Notes: generated by a model from the sequence alone, not told the origin. A DNA stretch of 64,000 nucleotides from JAHDHW01 sp965277415 (GCA_965277415.1 CBDICS010000033.1:11669-75668), one strand, 5' to 3'; positions 37,601 through 47,015 are shown, counted from the stretch's first letter. Translations and numbers: made by a program.

Positions 37601-39588
37601 ATGCATATAGAGGTATTTATGCTAGGCATGTTGATATAAATGATATTAGTCAAAATACTTTTACCAATGTAAATACCGGAATAGAGGTTATTAAAAATGA
37701 AGGGAATACGATACATATTGGAGGGGAAGGCAATGATAGGAATGATATCTATTGTAGAGAAGCAGGAATCCTTATCAATGAATCAAATCGTTGTGATATC
37801 AATATTACCAATAATTATATCTTTAGGGAAGCAGGTAGCACTAGCCCCATGCTTGGAATCGGGGTTTACAATACTATCCTAGATTTGGAGAATAGTGGCA
37901 ATGTAGATAATAATGGAGGGATTGCAGATATATTTAATAATCATATTGAGTTGACCAATTTTGATTTGGTCACCATTGACAAAGGTATTGAAATCATGAA
38001 CTCTGCTTTTGTCAAAGTCAAACAAAATAGTATCTGGGAAGTAGATGGCTCGGGAGCAAAACATTTTATCTCCCTACTCGGAAATTATGGACATACACAG
38101 ATACGTAATAATGAAGGATTTTCTTTTTCTCCTTCTCCCTCTAATGCATTAGGGATGAACATCGTGAATAATACCCATACGACTTATTGTTGTAATTCGT
38201 TTATTGGCATTGATCAGGGTGTTCGTTTTTCTGGCATGTCAGACGATACTCAATTTAGAGGAACGTGGTTTGGTAATATTAATACCAGAGGATTATTGCT
38301 AGAACAAGGAACAACAATAGGCGTACAGGGTAACCCAAACACAAGCGATTATCTTCCCGGAAATAAATGGTCTGCTAATGGTGGAGGGGCTGAGCATATG
38401 GGAACATTCGCTGAAATTGATCAATCATTAATCTATTATGATCAAAATATTAATGGTTCTTATCCTGTCCCAGATCCAATCCCTAATTCTGATTGGTTTG
38501 TCCCTGACCCAAATATAAATGATCCTCTTCCAACGATTGATTGTTTTGTCAATCTAGATTGTGAAATTGATGAACTCAATATTATTGATGATGACCCTAT
38601 AGATGAAGTAGATATTAAGATTGCTGACGGAACCCTCTCCTCAGGTCATTTTGGAGGAGGAGTACATTGGGAAGGGCAAAGACATTTATATAGAAAACTT
38701 GAGCAAAACAATCAACTACTTAGTCAAAATTCTATAATTCATAATTTTCATTCTATAAATGAAACAACCTCCCTTGGTCAATTATACGAAATTGATAGAG
38801 AGGTTTCAACATTATATCACAGTAATAATTCTGTAGTACAATCTATAATGATTCAACGACAAAGTGTCAGAACACTTCTTCATTTAATTCAAGAAAAAGA
38901 TAGTTTAATTATGGTATCTCCAGAAGACACCCATACAGGAATAAAAGCAGAACAGGCGGTATTAATTAATGAATTAAGTGTACTAAATGAAGCACTTTAC
39001 AATCTTTTAACTAGTTTTAATAGTGATAAACAAAGCATAGTAAATAACATTCTTAACCTAAATAATAGCATTAGTTCACAATCTATTTTTGAGCAAAACC
39101 GCTTATCTGTAAATGATATATATCTCAATACTATAGCTGGCGACATTTTCGAACTCAATACTACACAATTTCAATCGCTGAAAATGATTGCTGAACAATG
39201 TCCACTGAGTGGTGGGAACGCTGTCTTTCAAGCACGAGGAATATTAAAAGCAATAGGCGATAACACCTATTATGATAATGAACTAATATGTACTCCAGCT
39301 CAACAGAAATCAGAAGTATATACTGAAAAAGAAATGATTGCTGAACAATTAGAGGTTTACCCTAACCCTACCAAAGATATCATAACAATAGCCTTTGATG
39401 GCTCGCTTAAGTCTGATTTAGAATTTAAATTATATGATGTGTCAGGTAAACAAATACAAGTATTTACGCTAGCTAAAGGACAAAAAGAGTATACCTTAAA
39501 TTTAGCAAATACGACTAAAGGGCTGTATTTTTATGAATGTAAAATGAACCGTCAAGTTTATAAAGGAAAAATTGTACTAATGAAATGA
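34609..39588 (+). CDS. secreted S8 subtilisin-like protease with beta-helix region and T9SS sorting domain
   Basis: 1659 aa. Signal peptide to about residue 29 (LSYAN). Propeptide-like region to about 150. S8 catalytic domain with Asp177 (IAIVDNAV), His215 (GHGTRVAG) and Ser390 (GTSYAAPL). Immunoglobulin-like repeats follow (two copies of a YMWSTGE...SYFVTV/YSVTVT pattern, about 480-730), then a right-handed beta-helix-like region (about 770-1230) with repeated NxIxNAxxGIxA turns, a coiled Gln/Asn-rich stretch and a C-terminal type A sorting domain (YPNPTKDIITI ... GLYFYECK ... KGKIVLMK). Exported by Sec and then the type IX system to the surface or medium. The stop overlaps the next start (ATGA). 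Confidence 0.92.
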   Translation: MYQHHIKSIKTSYMLFFLFLFFFPCLSYANNTSSTPPLYQAGKIYLKIKDNSSVELGLPNSNSNPAKIETLFLQYGVTKIIKPFKVYAKPKFDRIYRITFDEQNLVEDFIRGLENIAYIQYAEKVPHYVAHELVPDDPSAQNGESYQLELINAYDAFELYPGDPTDNSAGSLIAIVDNAVLVTHEDLAENYIIGRDVADNDDDPNPPTNHGLFGHGTRVAGIACARTNNGIGVASIGWNNQLMAIKSAADIGSNNGESYYDEAIDGVAWAAANGAEVINMSWGGGAPSESDYNVLVEARDLGSILVSSAGNTSNSLPNFPGSYGEGETGEVWEIFDKHLVIAVAAIDPNGDRSWFSSFGSWVDVAAYGSNIYTCSSQDNVSYIDNRIGTSYAAPLVSGLLGMMKSYAPNATNEDLINCLLYSANSDIYNPLEHPDNISGSLGSGRIDALAALLCINPNCDDPLAVIFPSSPTICPNEDITLSSNDGIGYMWSTGEATQSINISQSGNYSVTVTFNGGCTASTSIDIDPALSSPFIIMTDLSGNIIDENPICVPENGFSYHLSAFWGNSYLWNNGSTISTYNPPNGFSVVTNALAPFLLDRSVNISGVGGCDGVDEVVSIQYEFIPTPEIAFTFEETSGFENDGWVCENENASVIINAVTEEAYNPTYMWSTGETTSFIAVTPSATTSYFVTITNEFGCINEKEVEVEVFPCPDNACACTSGNNAYDFGIDDGAVHNMSELSGIPPIGIITSNCISIRGKIRFDLNLNFFENSVIYLNPGAELIVPDGEVLSFVDCTLMGCDAMWKGITVETGGRLNFRNNIIRDAQYAITAHGESTLQILGSTFDRNFVGIYVPPPTAGSPNIFVNTINQADFGSATANFSGNQYLCTGNLKAPYAGQFPEPGNITYSGLLLAYVNYFQVGFPVIGGYRKATFDGLRNGIIAYNTVLDIGGDMRNLVGENIGGNPFFPIGGGDFSHSGIGVFSVNSSGLSLSNSIIENAYRGIYARHVDINDISQNTFTNVNTGIEVIKNEGNTIHIGGEGNDRNDIYCREAGILINESNRCDINITNNYIFREAGSTSPMLGIGVYNTILDLENSGNVDNNGGIADIFNNHIELTNFDLVTIDKGIEIMNSAFVKVKQNSIWEVDGSGAKHFISLLGNYGHTQIRNNEGFSFSPSPSNALGMNIVNNTHTTYCCNSFIGIDQGVRFSGMSDDTQFRGTWFGNINTRGLLLEQGTTIGVQGNPNTSDYLPGNKWSANGGGAEHMGTFAEIDQSLIYYDQNINGSYPVPDPIPNSDWFVPDPNINDPLPTIDCFVNLDCEIDELNIIDDDPIDEVDIKIADGTLSSGHFGGGVHWEGQRHLYRKLEQNNQLLSQNSIIHNFHSINETTSLGQLYEIDREVSTLYHSNNSVVQSIMIQRQSVRTLLHLIQEKDSLIMVSPEDTHTGIKAEQAVLINELSVLNEALYNLLTSFNSDKQSIVNNILNLNNSISSQSIFEQNRLSVNDIYLNTIAGDIFELNTTQFQSLKMIAEQCPLSGGNAVFQARGILKAIGDNTYYDNELICTPAQQKSEVYTEKEMIAEQLEVYPNPTKDIITIAFDGSLKSDLEFKLYDVSGKQIQVFTLAKGQKEYTLNLANTTKGLYFYECKMNRQVYKGKIVLMK

Positions 39589-41117
39589 TACTTCTTTTAA
39601 AAAGAAATACATTTATATTACTCGTGTTGTTGTGTATTGGAACTTCCAATGCACAACGGCACGATAATGTTTGGTTGTTTGGATACAGTAGTAGTCCTGA
39701 TTCTACTTTTGGTGGCAGCGTATTGGAATTCAATGAAGATACAATCAATAGTTATTATCAGGATAGAGATATGAATTTTAGCCAAACAAATACCAGTATG
39801 AGTGATACTTCCGGTAATTTACTATTTTATACTAATGGAATATACATTGCTAATACCGAACATGATACCATGCAAAATGGTGACGGAATCAATCCAGGAG
39901 AATATGCAGATGACCATGCTTATTATGGTTATATATTAAGTCAAGGAACTTTAGCTATTCCAAAGCCAGAAAGCGAAAACCTCTATTATTTATTCCATAC
40001 TTCTTTAGACTACCCCAATAACCAAATTAGTTTTCATAGCCCTTTATTCTATTACTCTCTAATAGATATGAGTCTAGATAATGGTTTAGGCGCAGTCATT
40101 CAAAAAAACCAAATCATCATTGATGATATTTTAACGCTAGGAAGAGTCACTGCCACCAAACATGCTAACGGACGAGACTGGTGGATATTGCTTAGAAAAT
40201 ATGCTGCCAACAAATATTACAGAATTTTGGTAACGCCTGACGGAGTTGTTAATCACGGTATACAAGAAATTGGAGTTCCTTTTAGCGACGGAGTTGGGCA
40301 AGCTGTTTTTTCTCCTAATGGTAGAAAATATGTAGTGTATAATGGCAATTTCATTGATGAAGGCGGACTGCTTAACATTTACGACTTTGACAGATGTTCC
40401 GGAGACTTAAGCAATCCTATACAAACCTCAATGGTGGATTCAGCTTATTCTCTAGGAGCTGCTGTCTCTCCCAATTCCAGATACTTATATCTTTCTTCTT
40501 ATAATTATATCTATCAATACGATCTAGAAGCTGATGATGTCCTCGCATCCAAAGACACGGTCGCAATTTATGATGGGTATGAAGTTGAAATAACGCCAAC
40601 GATTGGTGCTCCTACACGGTTCAAATATATGCAATTAGCTCCTGATGGCAAGATTTATATCAATATTCCTGGTGCAGTGAATGTTCTACATGTTATCAAT
40701 CAGCCCAATGAAGCAGGAGATGCTTGTGAGGTAGCACAGCATAGTATCCCCCTACCGACTTTCAATGCGCACTCTTTGCCTCATTTTCCAAACTACCGAC
40801 TTGGGGCAGATACAGAGAGTCTTTGTGATACCATTACTTCAGTTGAAGCCCCTACTACTACACACAAGCATAATAGCATTAAGATATTTCCGAATCCTAC
40901 AAATGAAGTCCTCAATTTAGACTTTGATCAAATAATAGATTCAGACTTTGTTTTTGAAATTTACGATGTGTCTGGAAAATTGATGACTAGTTTTGAGCTA
41001 GCCCAAGGACTAAGACAATACTCCATCCGCCTATCAGATTTACAGGAAGGGATTTATTTTTATGCGTGTAAGCTCGGTAATCAATCCTTTAATGGAAAAA
41101 TTGTATTGATGAAATGA
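39585..41117 (+). CDS. T9SS-exported beta-propeller-like protein
   Basis: 510 aa. Signal peptide ends TSNAQ (about residue 24). The body has repeated strand motifs such as VWLFGYSS, SGNLLFYTNGIYIAN, YYLFHTS, FSPNGRKYVVYN, VSPNSRYLYLSSYNYIYQYDL and LAPDGKIYIN, typical of WD40/YncE-like propellers. The last 75 residues are a T9SS type A sorting domain (FPNPTNEVLNLDF ... YDVSGKL ... GIYFYACK ... NGKIVLMK) closely paralogous to that of the upstream protease. The start overlaps the protease stop by four bases, so the two are translationally coupled. It could be a partner or inhibitor-like companion of the protease; unknown. Confidence 0.88.
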   Translation: MILLLKRNTFILLVLLCIGTSNAQRHDNVWLFGYSSSPDSTFGGSVLEFNEDTINSYYQDRDMNFSQTNTSMSDTSGNLLFYTNGIYIANTEHDTMQNGDGINPGEYADDHAYYGYILSQGTLAIPKPESENLYYLFHTSLDYPNNQISFHSPLFYYSLIDMSLDNGLGAVIQKNQIIIDDILTLGRVTATKHANGRDWWILLRKYAANKYYRILVTPDGVVNHGIQEIGVPFSDGVGQAVFSPNGRKYVVYNGNFIDEGGLLNIYDFDRCSGDLSNPIQTSMVDSAYSLGAAVSPNSRYLYLSSYNYIYQYDLEADDVLASKDTVAIYDGYEVEITPTIGAPTRFKYMQLAPDGKIYINIPGAVNVLHVINQPNEAGDACEVAQHSIPLPTFNAHSLPHFPNYRLGADTESLCDTITSVEAPTTTHKHNSIKIFPNPTNEVLNLDFDQIIDSDFVFEIYDVSGKLMTSFELAQGLRQYSIRLSDLQEGIYFYACKLGNQSFNGKIVLMK

Positions 41118-41127
41118 TGTTCTTGAG

Positions 41128-43836
41128 TTAAAAGCTCCCCTCCTCCTCTTCCCACATCAATTCGTCTTCCTCCCCTCCTTCTCCGCCTACTTCAAAATCG
41201 AGGAATTCATCCTCTCCTCCTTCTCCATCTTGATATTCTGGAATATTATCATCATCATTCCAATCACTAGGTTCGTCATAAAGGTCTATTTTATTACCAA
41301 AGGCTTTTTTCAATCCAGCCTGAATATCCCGCTTACGGCTTTCACTTAAAGTGAATTTTTTCTTTACGTATCTTTTATCATTCTTAATGTCATAATCCAC
41401 AACGTCTCCAAAAATTCTATAGTAAATATTAAACCAGCCTTTTTTCTTTGAAGGCTGAGGAGGTCGATTAGGATTGTACTTTTTAAACTTTGAAAAAAGA
41501 ACCTGGCCGCCATTGACCTTTATACCATAGTCAATCTTATTATCAAAACCATGCTCTCCGCTGATGGTCATATTCAAAGCATTCGATTGGATAAACATGG
41601 CTGGAATGTATATCTTCTCATCTCTGATCTCTAGCCAATTTCGCATATTGGTAAATTTGATCCGCCGAAGGTCTTTTATTTTTATAAAATCGGCAAAGTC
41701 ATAGAGCATTTTAAAGTCCTCTAATTCACCATCTTTAATTGCTAAGTCTCCTAGCACCCTGAGTTTTTTGCTTTCATAATTTCCTTCTTCATCCCAATAA
41801 GCATCTACTACTAATTTCGCATCCATTTTACCTTTTAAGTGCTTATGCTCCACGACATGTTGTCCAAAGTTTTCTCCTTGTCTGAAAAATTCTTTGACAT
41901 TTACCTGATCTGCGATCAGCATTGCTTTCAAATATGGTTTCTCCTCAAAAAATGCATGGCCATCAATATTAAATGTCCCTTCCATTGCTTCTGTACTTCC
42001 CTTAATAACCAATTCATTATTATCAAAATTGAATGTTCCATCAAAATCTACGCCTTCAATTTCTTTATAATTAAAGGCTTCAATATTCGTTTTGAAAGTC
42101 CCTTTTAAAAAATTGGTGTAAAATTTCCACTTTTGGGTATGTGCGACTTGAATAGAATCAAAGACCGCTTTGGTTACTTGTCCTTCTTTCACCGGAATCT
42201 CTGTGAGTTCGATCAATTGATCAAAATCAATTTTAGGTGCATCCAATGTTGCATCAAATCGCAATTCTGCTTTTTGAGAATTGATCGAATCGGCAAAGAG
42301 TACCGGAATAAAATTCAAAAACTTCCCCTCTAGATTAATTTCTGTATCTGGTCCTTCTATCTTCACATTTTCGAGCATCAAGCTGTTGTCTCTAATCACC
42401 AAAGCACCTTTATCAATGACAACTTCCTCTCCATTGATTGTCAATCCTGCATCATCAAACTCAATGGAACCAGATGTCTTGACACGGCCTATCCTTGAGT
42501 TACGAATCATATCCTTATAACGACCTTTGAGTTTAAGGTCTCGGATTTCGATTTTTCCAGAACCATCTGTGATTGCCGCTTGATTAAATAAACCATACAC
42601 CGCAGCTAAAGGTAAATTGCCATCTAATGAAAAATCTATTTGCGGGCTATCAAAATTGACGACCTTGAGCTTGGATGAAATCTGATTTCTATTAAAATAA
42701 CCTTGGAAATCAGAAATCTCAAACACTGAACTTTTATTAAGCCTTGCCAAACCATTCGTGAACTTAGCAGTAAAAGTCACATCTTTCAAACCACTTCCTA
42801 GTTTCTTGCTACTAATACTACCGTCAACCAAGCCAAATTTGGCATTAATCGCAGGACTTTCTTTGCTATTGAGTTTCCCTTTGATAGTTGTTAAGAATGA
42901 GAATGCTCCTTTACTTTTAAATCCTTTGAGGTAAGATTGGTATTCTTCAGGCAAGAAACCAACAACAGATTCAATATTTCCATCTTCCCCTTTGATCTTC
43001 AAGTCGAAATTAGATTCTGGTCCTTTGGATTCAATGAATCCTGTCAACTTAAAATGGTTAGAGGCTATACCAAGTTCTACATTCTTTAACTCATATCGGC
43101 CTTTTTCAAGATCTATATCAAGGTCAGCATCATAAATCAGTCGTTCTCCAACCAAATATCTTTGATTTTTTATATCTATGAACCTAGATTTTATTTCTGC
43201 AAAGCTCGAAAGGGTAAACTGACTAGCTGAAAACTCTCCTGAGACCACTGCATTATCTAATAATGCAACAATCTCTTGTTTTGATTTTTTATCTATATAA
43301 ATTAATTCAACATCTCTAAATTTAGCCTCCTCAATAGATATCCCCAGGTTACTTGGCGTAGATGCTGCCGCCTTTTTTGTTTCTCCTTTTTTGAGAATAT
43401 TATAATTCACTCGACCTTTTCGATCTCGTTTTACATATAAAGCCCCATCGCTAATGGTAACGGACTTCACTTTTATATTAGAACCAAACAGGCTAAAAAA
43501 ACCAATTTCAAAAGAAATCTCCTTTGCTTCTATTAGATTTCCTTTCATATTGTCTTTTAATGAAACATCCCCTAGGTTTGCAGAAACATTTGGAAATCCA
43601 GAAAGCAATGAAAGGTTAAAGTCCTCAACGATTAATTCAGTCTTGATCGACTTATTAATTTCAGAAATAAGTTTTTCACCAATTTCATCTTCAAAAAAGG
43701 CAGCAATAATGACAGACGTCAGGAATAATAAGCCAAAAGCGACACTTGCGGAGACTATAATTTTTTTAAGGAAACGCTTCTTACGAGGCTTTTTTTCCTT
43801 AGGTGGATCTACATAGATGATATAGGGTTCTTCCAT
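41128..43836 (-). CDS. AsmA family protein
   Basis: 902 aa. A basic cytoplasmic N-terminus (KEKKPRKKRFLKK) precedes one membrane helix (about 25-47), then a long beta-rich periplasmic region with the AsmA N-terminal pattern (LISEINKSIKTELIVEDFNLSLLSGFPNVSANLGDVSL) and a C-terminal AsmA-like repeat region up to about 790. The last 60 residues are very acidic (EYQDGEGGEDEFLDFEVGGEGGEED). AsmA-like proteins form bridge-like tubes implicated in phospholipid traffic to the outer membrane. Convergent with the T9SS pair with only 10 bases between stops. Confidence 0.88.
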   Translation of the reverse strand: MEEPYIIYVDPPKEKKPRKKRFLKKIIVSASVAFGLLFLTSVIIAAFFEDEIGEKLISEINKSIKTELIVEDFNLSLLSGFPNVSANLGDVSLKDNMKGNLIEAKEISFEIGFFSLFGSNIKVKSVTISDGALYVKRDRKGRVNYNILKKGETKKAAASTPSNLGISIEEAKFRDVELIYIDKKSKQEIVALLDNAVVSGEFSASQFTLSSFAEIKSRFIDIKNQRYLVGERLIYDADLDIDLEKGRYELKNVELGIASNHFKLTGFIESKGPESNFDLKIKGEDGNIESVVGFLPEEYQSYLKGFKSKGAFSFLTTIKGKLNSKESPAINAKFGLVDGSISSKKLGSGLKDVTFTAKFTNGLARLNKSSVFEISDFQGYFNRNQISSKLKVVNFDSPQIDFSLDGNLPLAAVYGLFNQAAITDGSGKIEIRDLKLKGRYKDMIRNSRIGRVKTSGSIEFDDAGLTINGEEVVIDKGALVIRDNSLMLENVKIEGPDTEINLEGKFLNFIPVLFADSINSQKAELRFDATLDAPKIDFDQLIELTEIPVKEGQVTKAVFDSIQVAHTQKWKFYTNFLKGTFKTNIEAFNYKEIEGVDFDGTFNFDNNELVIKGSTEAMEGTFNIDGHAFFEEKPYLKAMLIADQVNVKEFFRQGENFGQHVVEHKHLKGKMDAKLVVDAYWDEEGNYESKKLRVLGDLAIKDGELEDFKMLYDFADFIKIKDLRRIKFTNMRNWLEIRDEKIYIPAMFIQSNALNMTISGEHGFDNKIDYGIKVNGGQVLFSKFKKYNPNRPPQPSKKKGWFNIYYRIFGDVVDYDIKNDKRYVKKKFTLSESRKRDIQAGLKKAFGNKIDLYDEPSDWNDDDNIPEYQDGEGGEDEFLDFEVGGEGGEEDELMWEEEEGSF

Positions 43837-43926
43837 ATTGGGGGTATACGTAAAATTGGTATTAAATTATGCAAATTCTAACGAAAAAAAATAATTAGAT
43901 ATTTTTTAAAAAAAGTTAATTTAAAC

Positions 43927-43957
43927 TTGATTACAATCAAGAGGAATTATATCTTTG
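43927..43957 (+). promoter_or_regulatory. promoter of the tRNA-Val gene
   Basis: TTG (43927-43929), a 20-base spacer and TATCTTTG (43950-43957), a full match to the Bacteroidota consensus. It ends 29 bases before the mature tRNA. Confidence 0.75.
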
Positions 43958-43986
43958 CAACCGCTTCTGAAAGAGAAGCTATTTTA

Positions 43987-44061
43987 GGGCGATTAGCTCA
44001 GTTGGTTCAGAGCACCTCGTTTACACCGAGGGGGTCGGGAGTTCGAATCTCTCATCGCCCA
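43987..44061 (+). tRNA. tRNA-Val (anticodon TAC)
   Basis: 75-base cloverleaf: acceptor GGGCGAT/ATCGCCC with discriminator A, D arm GCTC/GAGC, anticodon stem CCTCG/CGAGG with loop TTTACAC (anticodon TAC, read by Val GUA codons), variable loop GGGTC, and T arm GGGAG/CTCTC with TTCGAAT. CCA is not encoded. Own promoter and terminator. Confidence 0.97.
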
Positions 44062-44070
44062 CTTTCTTTT

Positions 44071-44106
44071 AAAAAGTCTTTGTACATTAGTGCAAAGACT
44101 TTTTTG
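44071..44106 (+). terminator. Rho-independent terminator after tRNA-Val
   Basis: AAAAAGTCTTTG / CAAAGACTTTTT with a 10-base loop, followed by a T run. Confidence 0.9.
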
Positions 44107-44175
44107 ATTTTTGATGTATCCTATACTTTGAAATTTATTTCTTGACCATTGTTTAGTGTAAGTAATTGGCCTAAA

Positions 44176-45567
44176 TCACCCTCCATTTCTCATTTCTTCA
44201 ACCTCTTCCACTGTTTTTGGAATATGGTCTCCCAATATTTTGTGCCCGTCCTCAGTAATCAAGACATTGTCTTCAATCCGTATACCACTAAAATCTTTGT
44301 ATTGTAATATTTTGTCAAAATTTAAAAAATCACTGTGACGGCCTTCTGCCTTCCATTGATCAATCAACTCTGGAATAAAATAAATTCCGGGTTCCACCGT
44401 AAGCACAAAACCGGACTCAAGGTTGCGACCTAATCGTAAATATTTAGTGCCGAATTGATCTATACGCTTGATCTTTTCATCATAGCCCACATAATCCTCA
44501 CCAAAATCTTCCATATCATGAACATCTAAACCAATCATATGTCCTAAACCATGTGGAAAAAATAAAGCATGCGCACCTGCCTGAACAGCCTCTTCTACAT
44601 TGCCTTTCATCAAACCTAAAGCTTTCAAGCCTTCAGTAATAATAGATGCAGCTTGTAAATGTACCTGTTGATAGGTCAATCCCGGTCGAAGGCCTGCAAT
44701 ACAATCTTGTTCAGCTTTCAAAACAATATTATAAATCTCTTTTTGTCGATCTGTAAAAGTCTTGTCTACTGGGAAAGTTCGAGTAATATCTCCAGCATAG
44801 TGCATCGATGTTTCTGCACCAAAATCACCCAGCACCAATTGTCCACTTTCCAAAACATTATGATAATGATGATTATGTAAAGTTTGTCCATTGACAGTTA
44901 TGATCGCCGGATAAGAAAGGTGGCCACCATTTGCAATCGCAATATCTGTTACTGCTCCGACTAAATCCTGTTCCTTTAATCCAGCTTTAGCTATTTTCAT
45001 TGCAGCCATATGCATTGCCCTGGAAGTATTCACTGCCTTTTCCATTTCAACGATTTCTTCAGTCGATTTTATCGCTCTTTGCGCAATCACTGCTTTAATC
45101 AAATTAATGGATGCATGTTGGGGTACTGCCTCATAATTCAGATCAAAATACCTAGCTAGTTTAGCTTGATTTACTGCTCGATAAGGAGGCAAAAAATGGA
45201 TAGTCTTTCGCTGTGCCTGTGCAGCATGTAATATTTTTTCAACCTTATTATAAGGCATGGTTTCCTTTATCCCCACCATAACTGCCAAATCATGAACAGA
45301 TGTTTGTGGTCCTGTCCAAACGATATCATCCATCGTCAATTCATTTCCAAAAATGATTTCTTTGTCTTCCTCAACATCAATTATTCCAGCCAAATTTGGT
45401 TGATCCATTCCAAAGTAATATAAGAAAGAACTGTCCTGCCGAAAGTGATAAATATTATCCTTATAATTCATTGGACTATCTTCATTCCCAAGGAAAAGGA
45501 TGACTCCTGAACCTAATTTTTCTTTGAGGGCCTCTCGTCTAAGTTGGTATGTTTTCGTTTTAAACAT
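44176..45567 (-). CDS. pepP: Xaa-Pro aminopeptidase (aminopeptidase P, M24B)
   Basis: 463 aa. N-terminal creatinase-like domain and a C-terminal pita-bread domain with the dinuclear Mn site: LGDFGAETSMHYAGDITRTF (two Asp), FPHGLGHMIGLDVHD (His), VLTVEPGIYF (Glu) and IRIEDNVLIT (Glu). Removes the N-terminal residue ahead of Pro (or hydroxyproline) in peptides. It is downstream of two hydroxyproline catabolism genes on the same strand, a sensible partner for use of collagen-like peptides, but a hairpin repeat in the 195-base gap may separate the transcripts. Confidence 0.94.
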   Translation of the reverse strand: MFKTKTYQLRREALKEKLGSGVILFLGNEDSPMNYKDNIYHFRQDSSFLYYFGMDQPNLAGIIDVEEDKEIIFGNELTMDDIVWTGPQTSVHDLAVMVGIKETMPYNKVEKILHAAQAQRKTIHFLPPYRAVNQAKLARYFDLNYEAVPQHASINLIKAVIAQRAIKSTEEIVEMEKAVNTSRAMHMAAMKIAKAGLKEQDLVGAVTDIAIANGGHLSYPAIITVNGQTLHNHHYHNVLESGQLVLGDFGAETSMHYAGDITRTFPVDKTFTDRQKEIYNIVLKAEQDCIAGLRPGLTYQQVHLQAASIITEGLKALGLMKGNVEEAVQAGAHALFFPHGLGHMIGLDVHDMEDFGEDYVGYDEKIKRIDQFGTKYLRLGRNLESGFVLTVEPGIYFIPELIDQWKAEGRHSDFLNFDKILQYKDFSGIRIEDNVLITEDGHKILGDHIPKTVEEVEEMRNGG

Positions 45568-45593
45568 TCTTTTTTATTTGGTTTATTAGTTAT

Positions 45594-45662
45594 AAACGAA
45601 ATCCTTTGGTAGAGGTTTACTAAACTTACTGAGTTACTTCGTCTTGCTTAGTTTAGTAAACC
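45594..45662. repeat. GGTTTACTAAACT hairpin repeat, copy 1
   Basis: AAACGAAATC-n-TTTGGT-n-GA followed by a perfect 13-bp inverted repeat GGTTTACTAAACT (45614-45626) and AGTTTAGTAAACC (45650-45662). The same sequence with a different loop is at 50683-50751. Sits between the dehydrogenase stop and the pepP start. Confidence 0.75.
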
Positions 45663-45762
45663 TTTTCTTCCTTAATTTTTTTCGACCAAACGAAATCATC
45701 TAGTTCCGATTTATTTAAGTCTCTTAATTATTCTTCATATTTTAGGTAAAATACACAATTTT

Positions 45763-47007
45763 TTAAAATCGATGCGGATCGAATAAACGGATATCTGTAG
45801 AAACTTCTTTGTTTGTAATGATTTCAGCAATCACTTTTCCTGTGGCTGGTCCTAGACTTAATCCCATCATTGCATGTCCTGTTGAAATAATTAAGTTTTC
45901 AAACTTTCTTGATTTACCGATATAGGGTAAGCCATCTGGCGAGCAAGGGCGAAAGCCATGCCAGATCAGGTGCTCTTCTGGAATAGAGGGTTTTAGTTTT
46001 GGATAATAATTGGGTACAGATTCCAATATCCCTTTCATCCTCTTTTTATTGATCCGAGTGGAAAGGTTACTGATTTCAAGTGTACCGCCAATTCTAAGAT
46101 CATTCCCCATTGGTGTCATGGCTACTTTAGCTTCTGTAAGTATGCTAGGAATTTTGGGTCTTTCCTTTTGGTTTTGGATGGTGATTGAATATCCTTTGCC
46201 ATCCTGTAGCAACATTTTTATGCCTATAAATTTTAAAATCTTAGGTGTCCATGATCCACCAGCGATGATTAATTGATCCACCTTAATCAATTCACCAGTC
46301 GATGTTTTGACCGCATTGATTTTTTTATTTTCATAATCAAAACCGATCACCTCAGTATTACCACGAAATTGAACACCTCGATGCTTCAGGTAATTGATCA
46401 TTTGCTTCATCAGCACATTAGGATATAAATGCGCGTCGCCGGGATAGAAAACACCGCCGATCACATTTGTTTCCGTACCACTTTCATAATGCTTTACTTC
46501 ATCAGCATCAAGGACTTTAGCTTCAATACCTATCTCATTTGCTTTTTCAGCCGTTTCTATTTCTTCTTTTTGGGTTTTGATATTTTTAAAAAGCATGATC
46601 AAACCCTCTTCTTGATAATTAAATTCCAAGGCTGGATCAAGGGCTAATTCTTGATATAATTTTTTACTGAGAAGACTTAAATCCCTTAGTGCGGGAATAG
46701 CAGCCTCGACTTTAGCTTTATTACAGGAACGATAGAATTGCCATAACCATTGACCTAACTCTAGATTCAGCCTAGGTTTGATATAGAAAGGACTTTTAGA
46801 ACTGAACATCCAACGAATCCCTTTTGTAATCACACCCGGTGTCGCCATCGGAATAAAATGACTTGGAACAATCATCCCTGCATTTCCAAAAGAACATCCT
46901 TCTGAAAAATTAGACTTATCTATAAGTTCCACTTCTACCCCCGCTTTATTTAGATAATAGGCAGAACAAAGTCCAATGATACCCCCACCGATAATAGTTG
47001 TTTTCAT
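45763..47007 (-). CDS. FAD-dependent D-amino-acid dehydrogenase, probably cis-4-hydroxy-D-proline dehydrogenase
   Basis: 414 aa DAO-family flavoprotein. The N-terminal Rossmann motif IGGGIIGLCSAYYLNKAGVEVELID binds FAD; IAGGSWTP and the C-terminal HGFRPCSPDGLPYIG and STGHAMMGLSLGPATGK are typical of DadA-like enzymes. It lies 8 bases after the hydroxyproline epimerase, which makes cis-4-hydroxy-D-proline. It is therefore inferred to oxidise that to 1-pyrroline-4-hydroxy-2-carboxylate. Role from context plus family. Confidence 0.9.
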   Translation of the reverse strand: MKTTIIGGGIIGLCSAYYLNKAGVEVELIDKSNFSEGCSFGNAGMIVPSHFIPMATPGVITKGIRWMFSSKSPFYIKPRLNLELGQWLWQFYRSCNKAKVEAAIPALRDLSLLSKKLYQELALDPALEFNYQEEGLIMLFKNIKTQKEEIETAEKANEIGIEAKVLDADEVKHYESGTETNVIGGVFYPGDAHLYPNVLMKQMINYLKHRGVQFRGNTEVIGFDYENKKINAVKTSTGELIKVDQLIIAGGSWTPKILKFIGIKMLLQDGKGYSITIQNQKERPKIPSILTEAKVAMTPMGNDLRIGGTLEISNLSTRINKKRMKGILESVPNYYPKLKPSIPEEHLIWHGFRPCSPDGLPYIGKSRKFENLIISTGHAMMGLSLGPATGKVIAEIITNKEVSTDIRLFDPHRF

Positions 47008-47015
47008 TATGATCT

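Noticed and set aside
41839..42520. plus-strand open frames inside the AsmA-like gene
   Set aside because: Shadows of the long minus-strand gene; no start context or domain.
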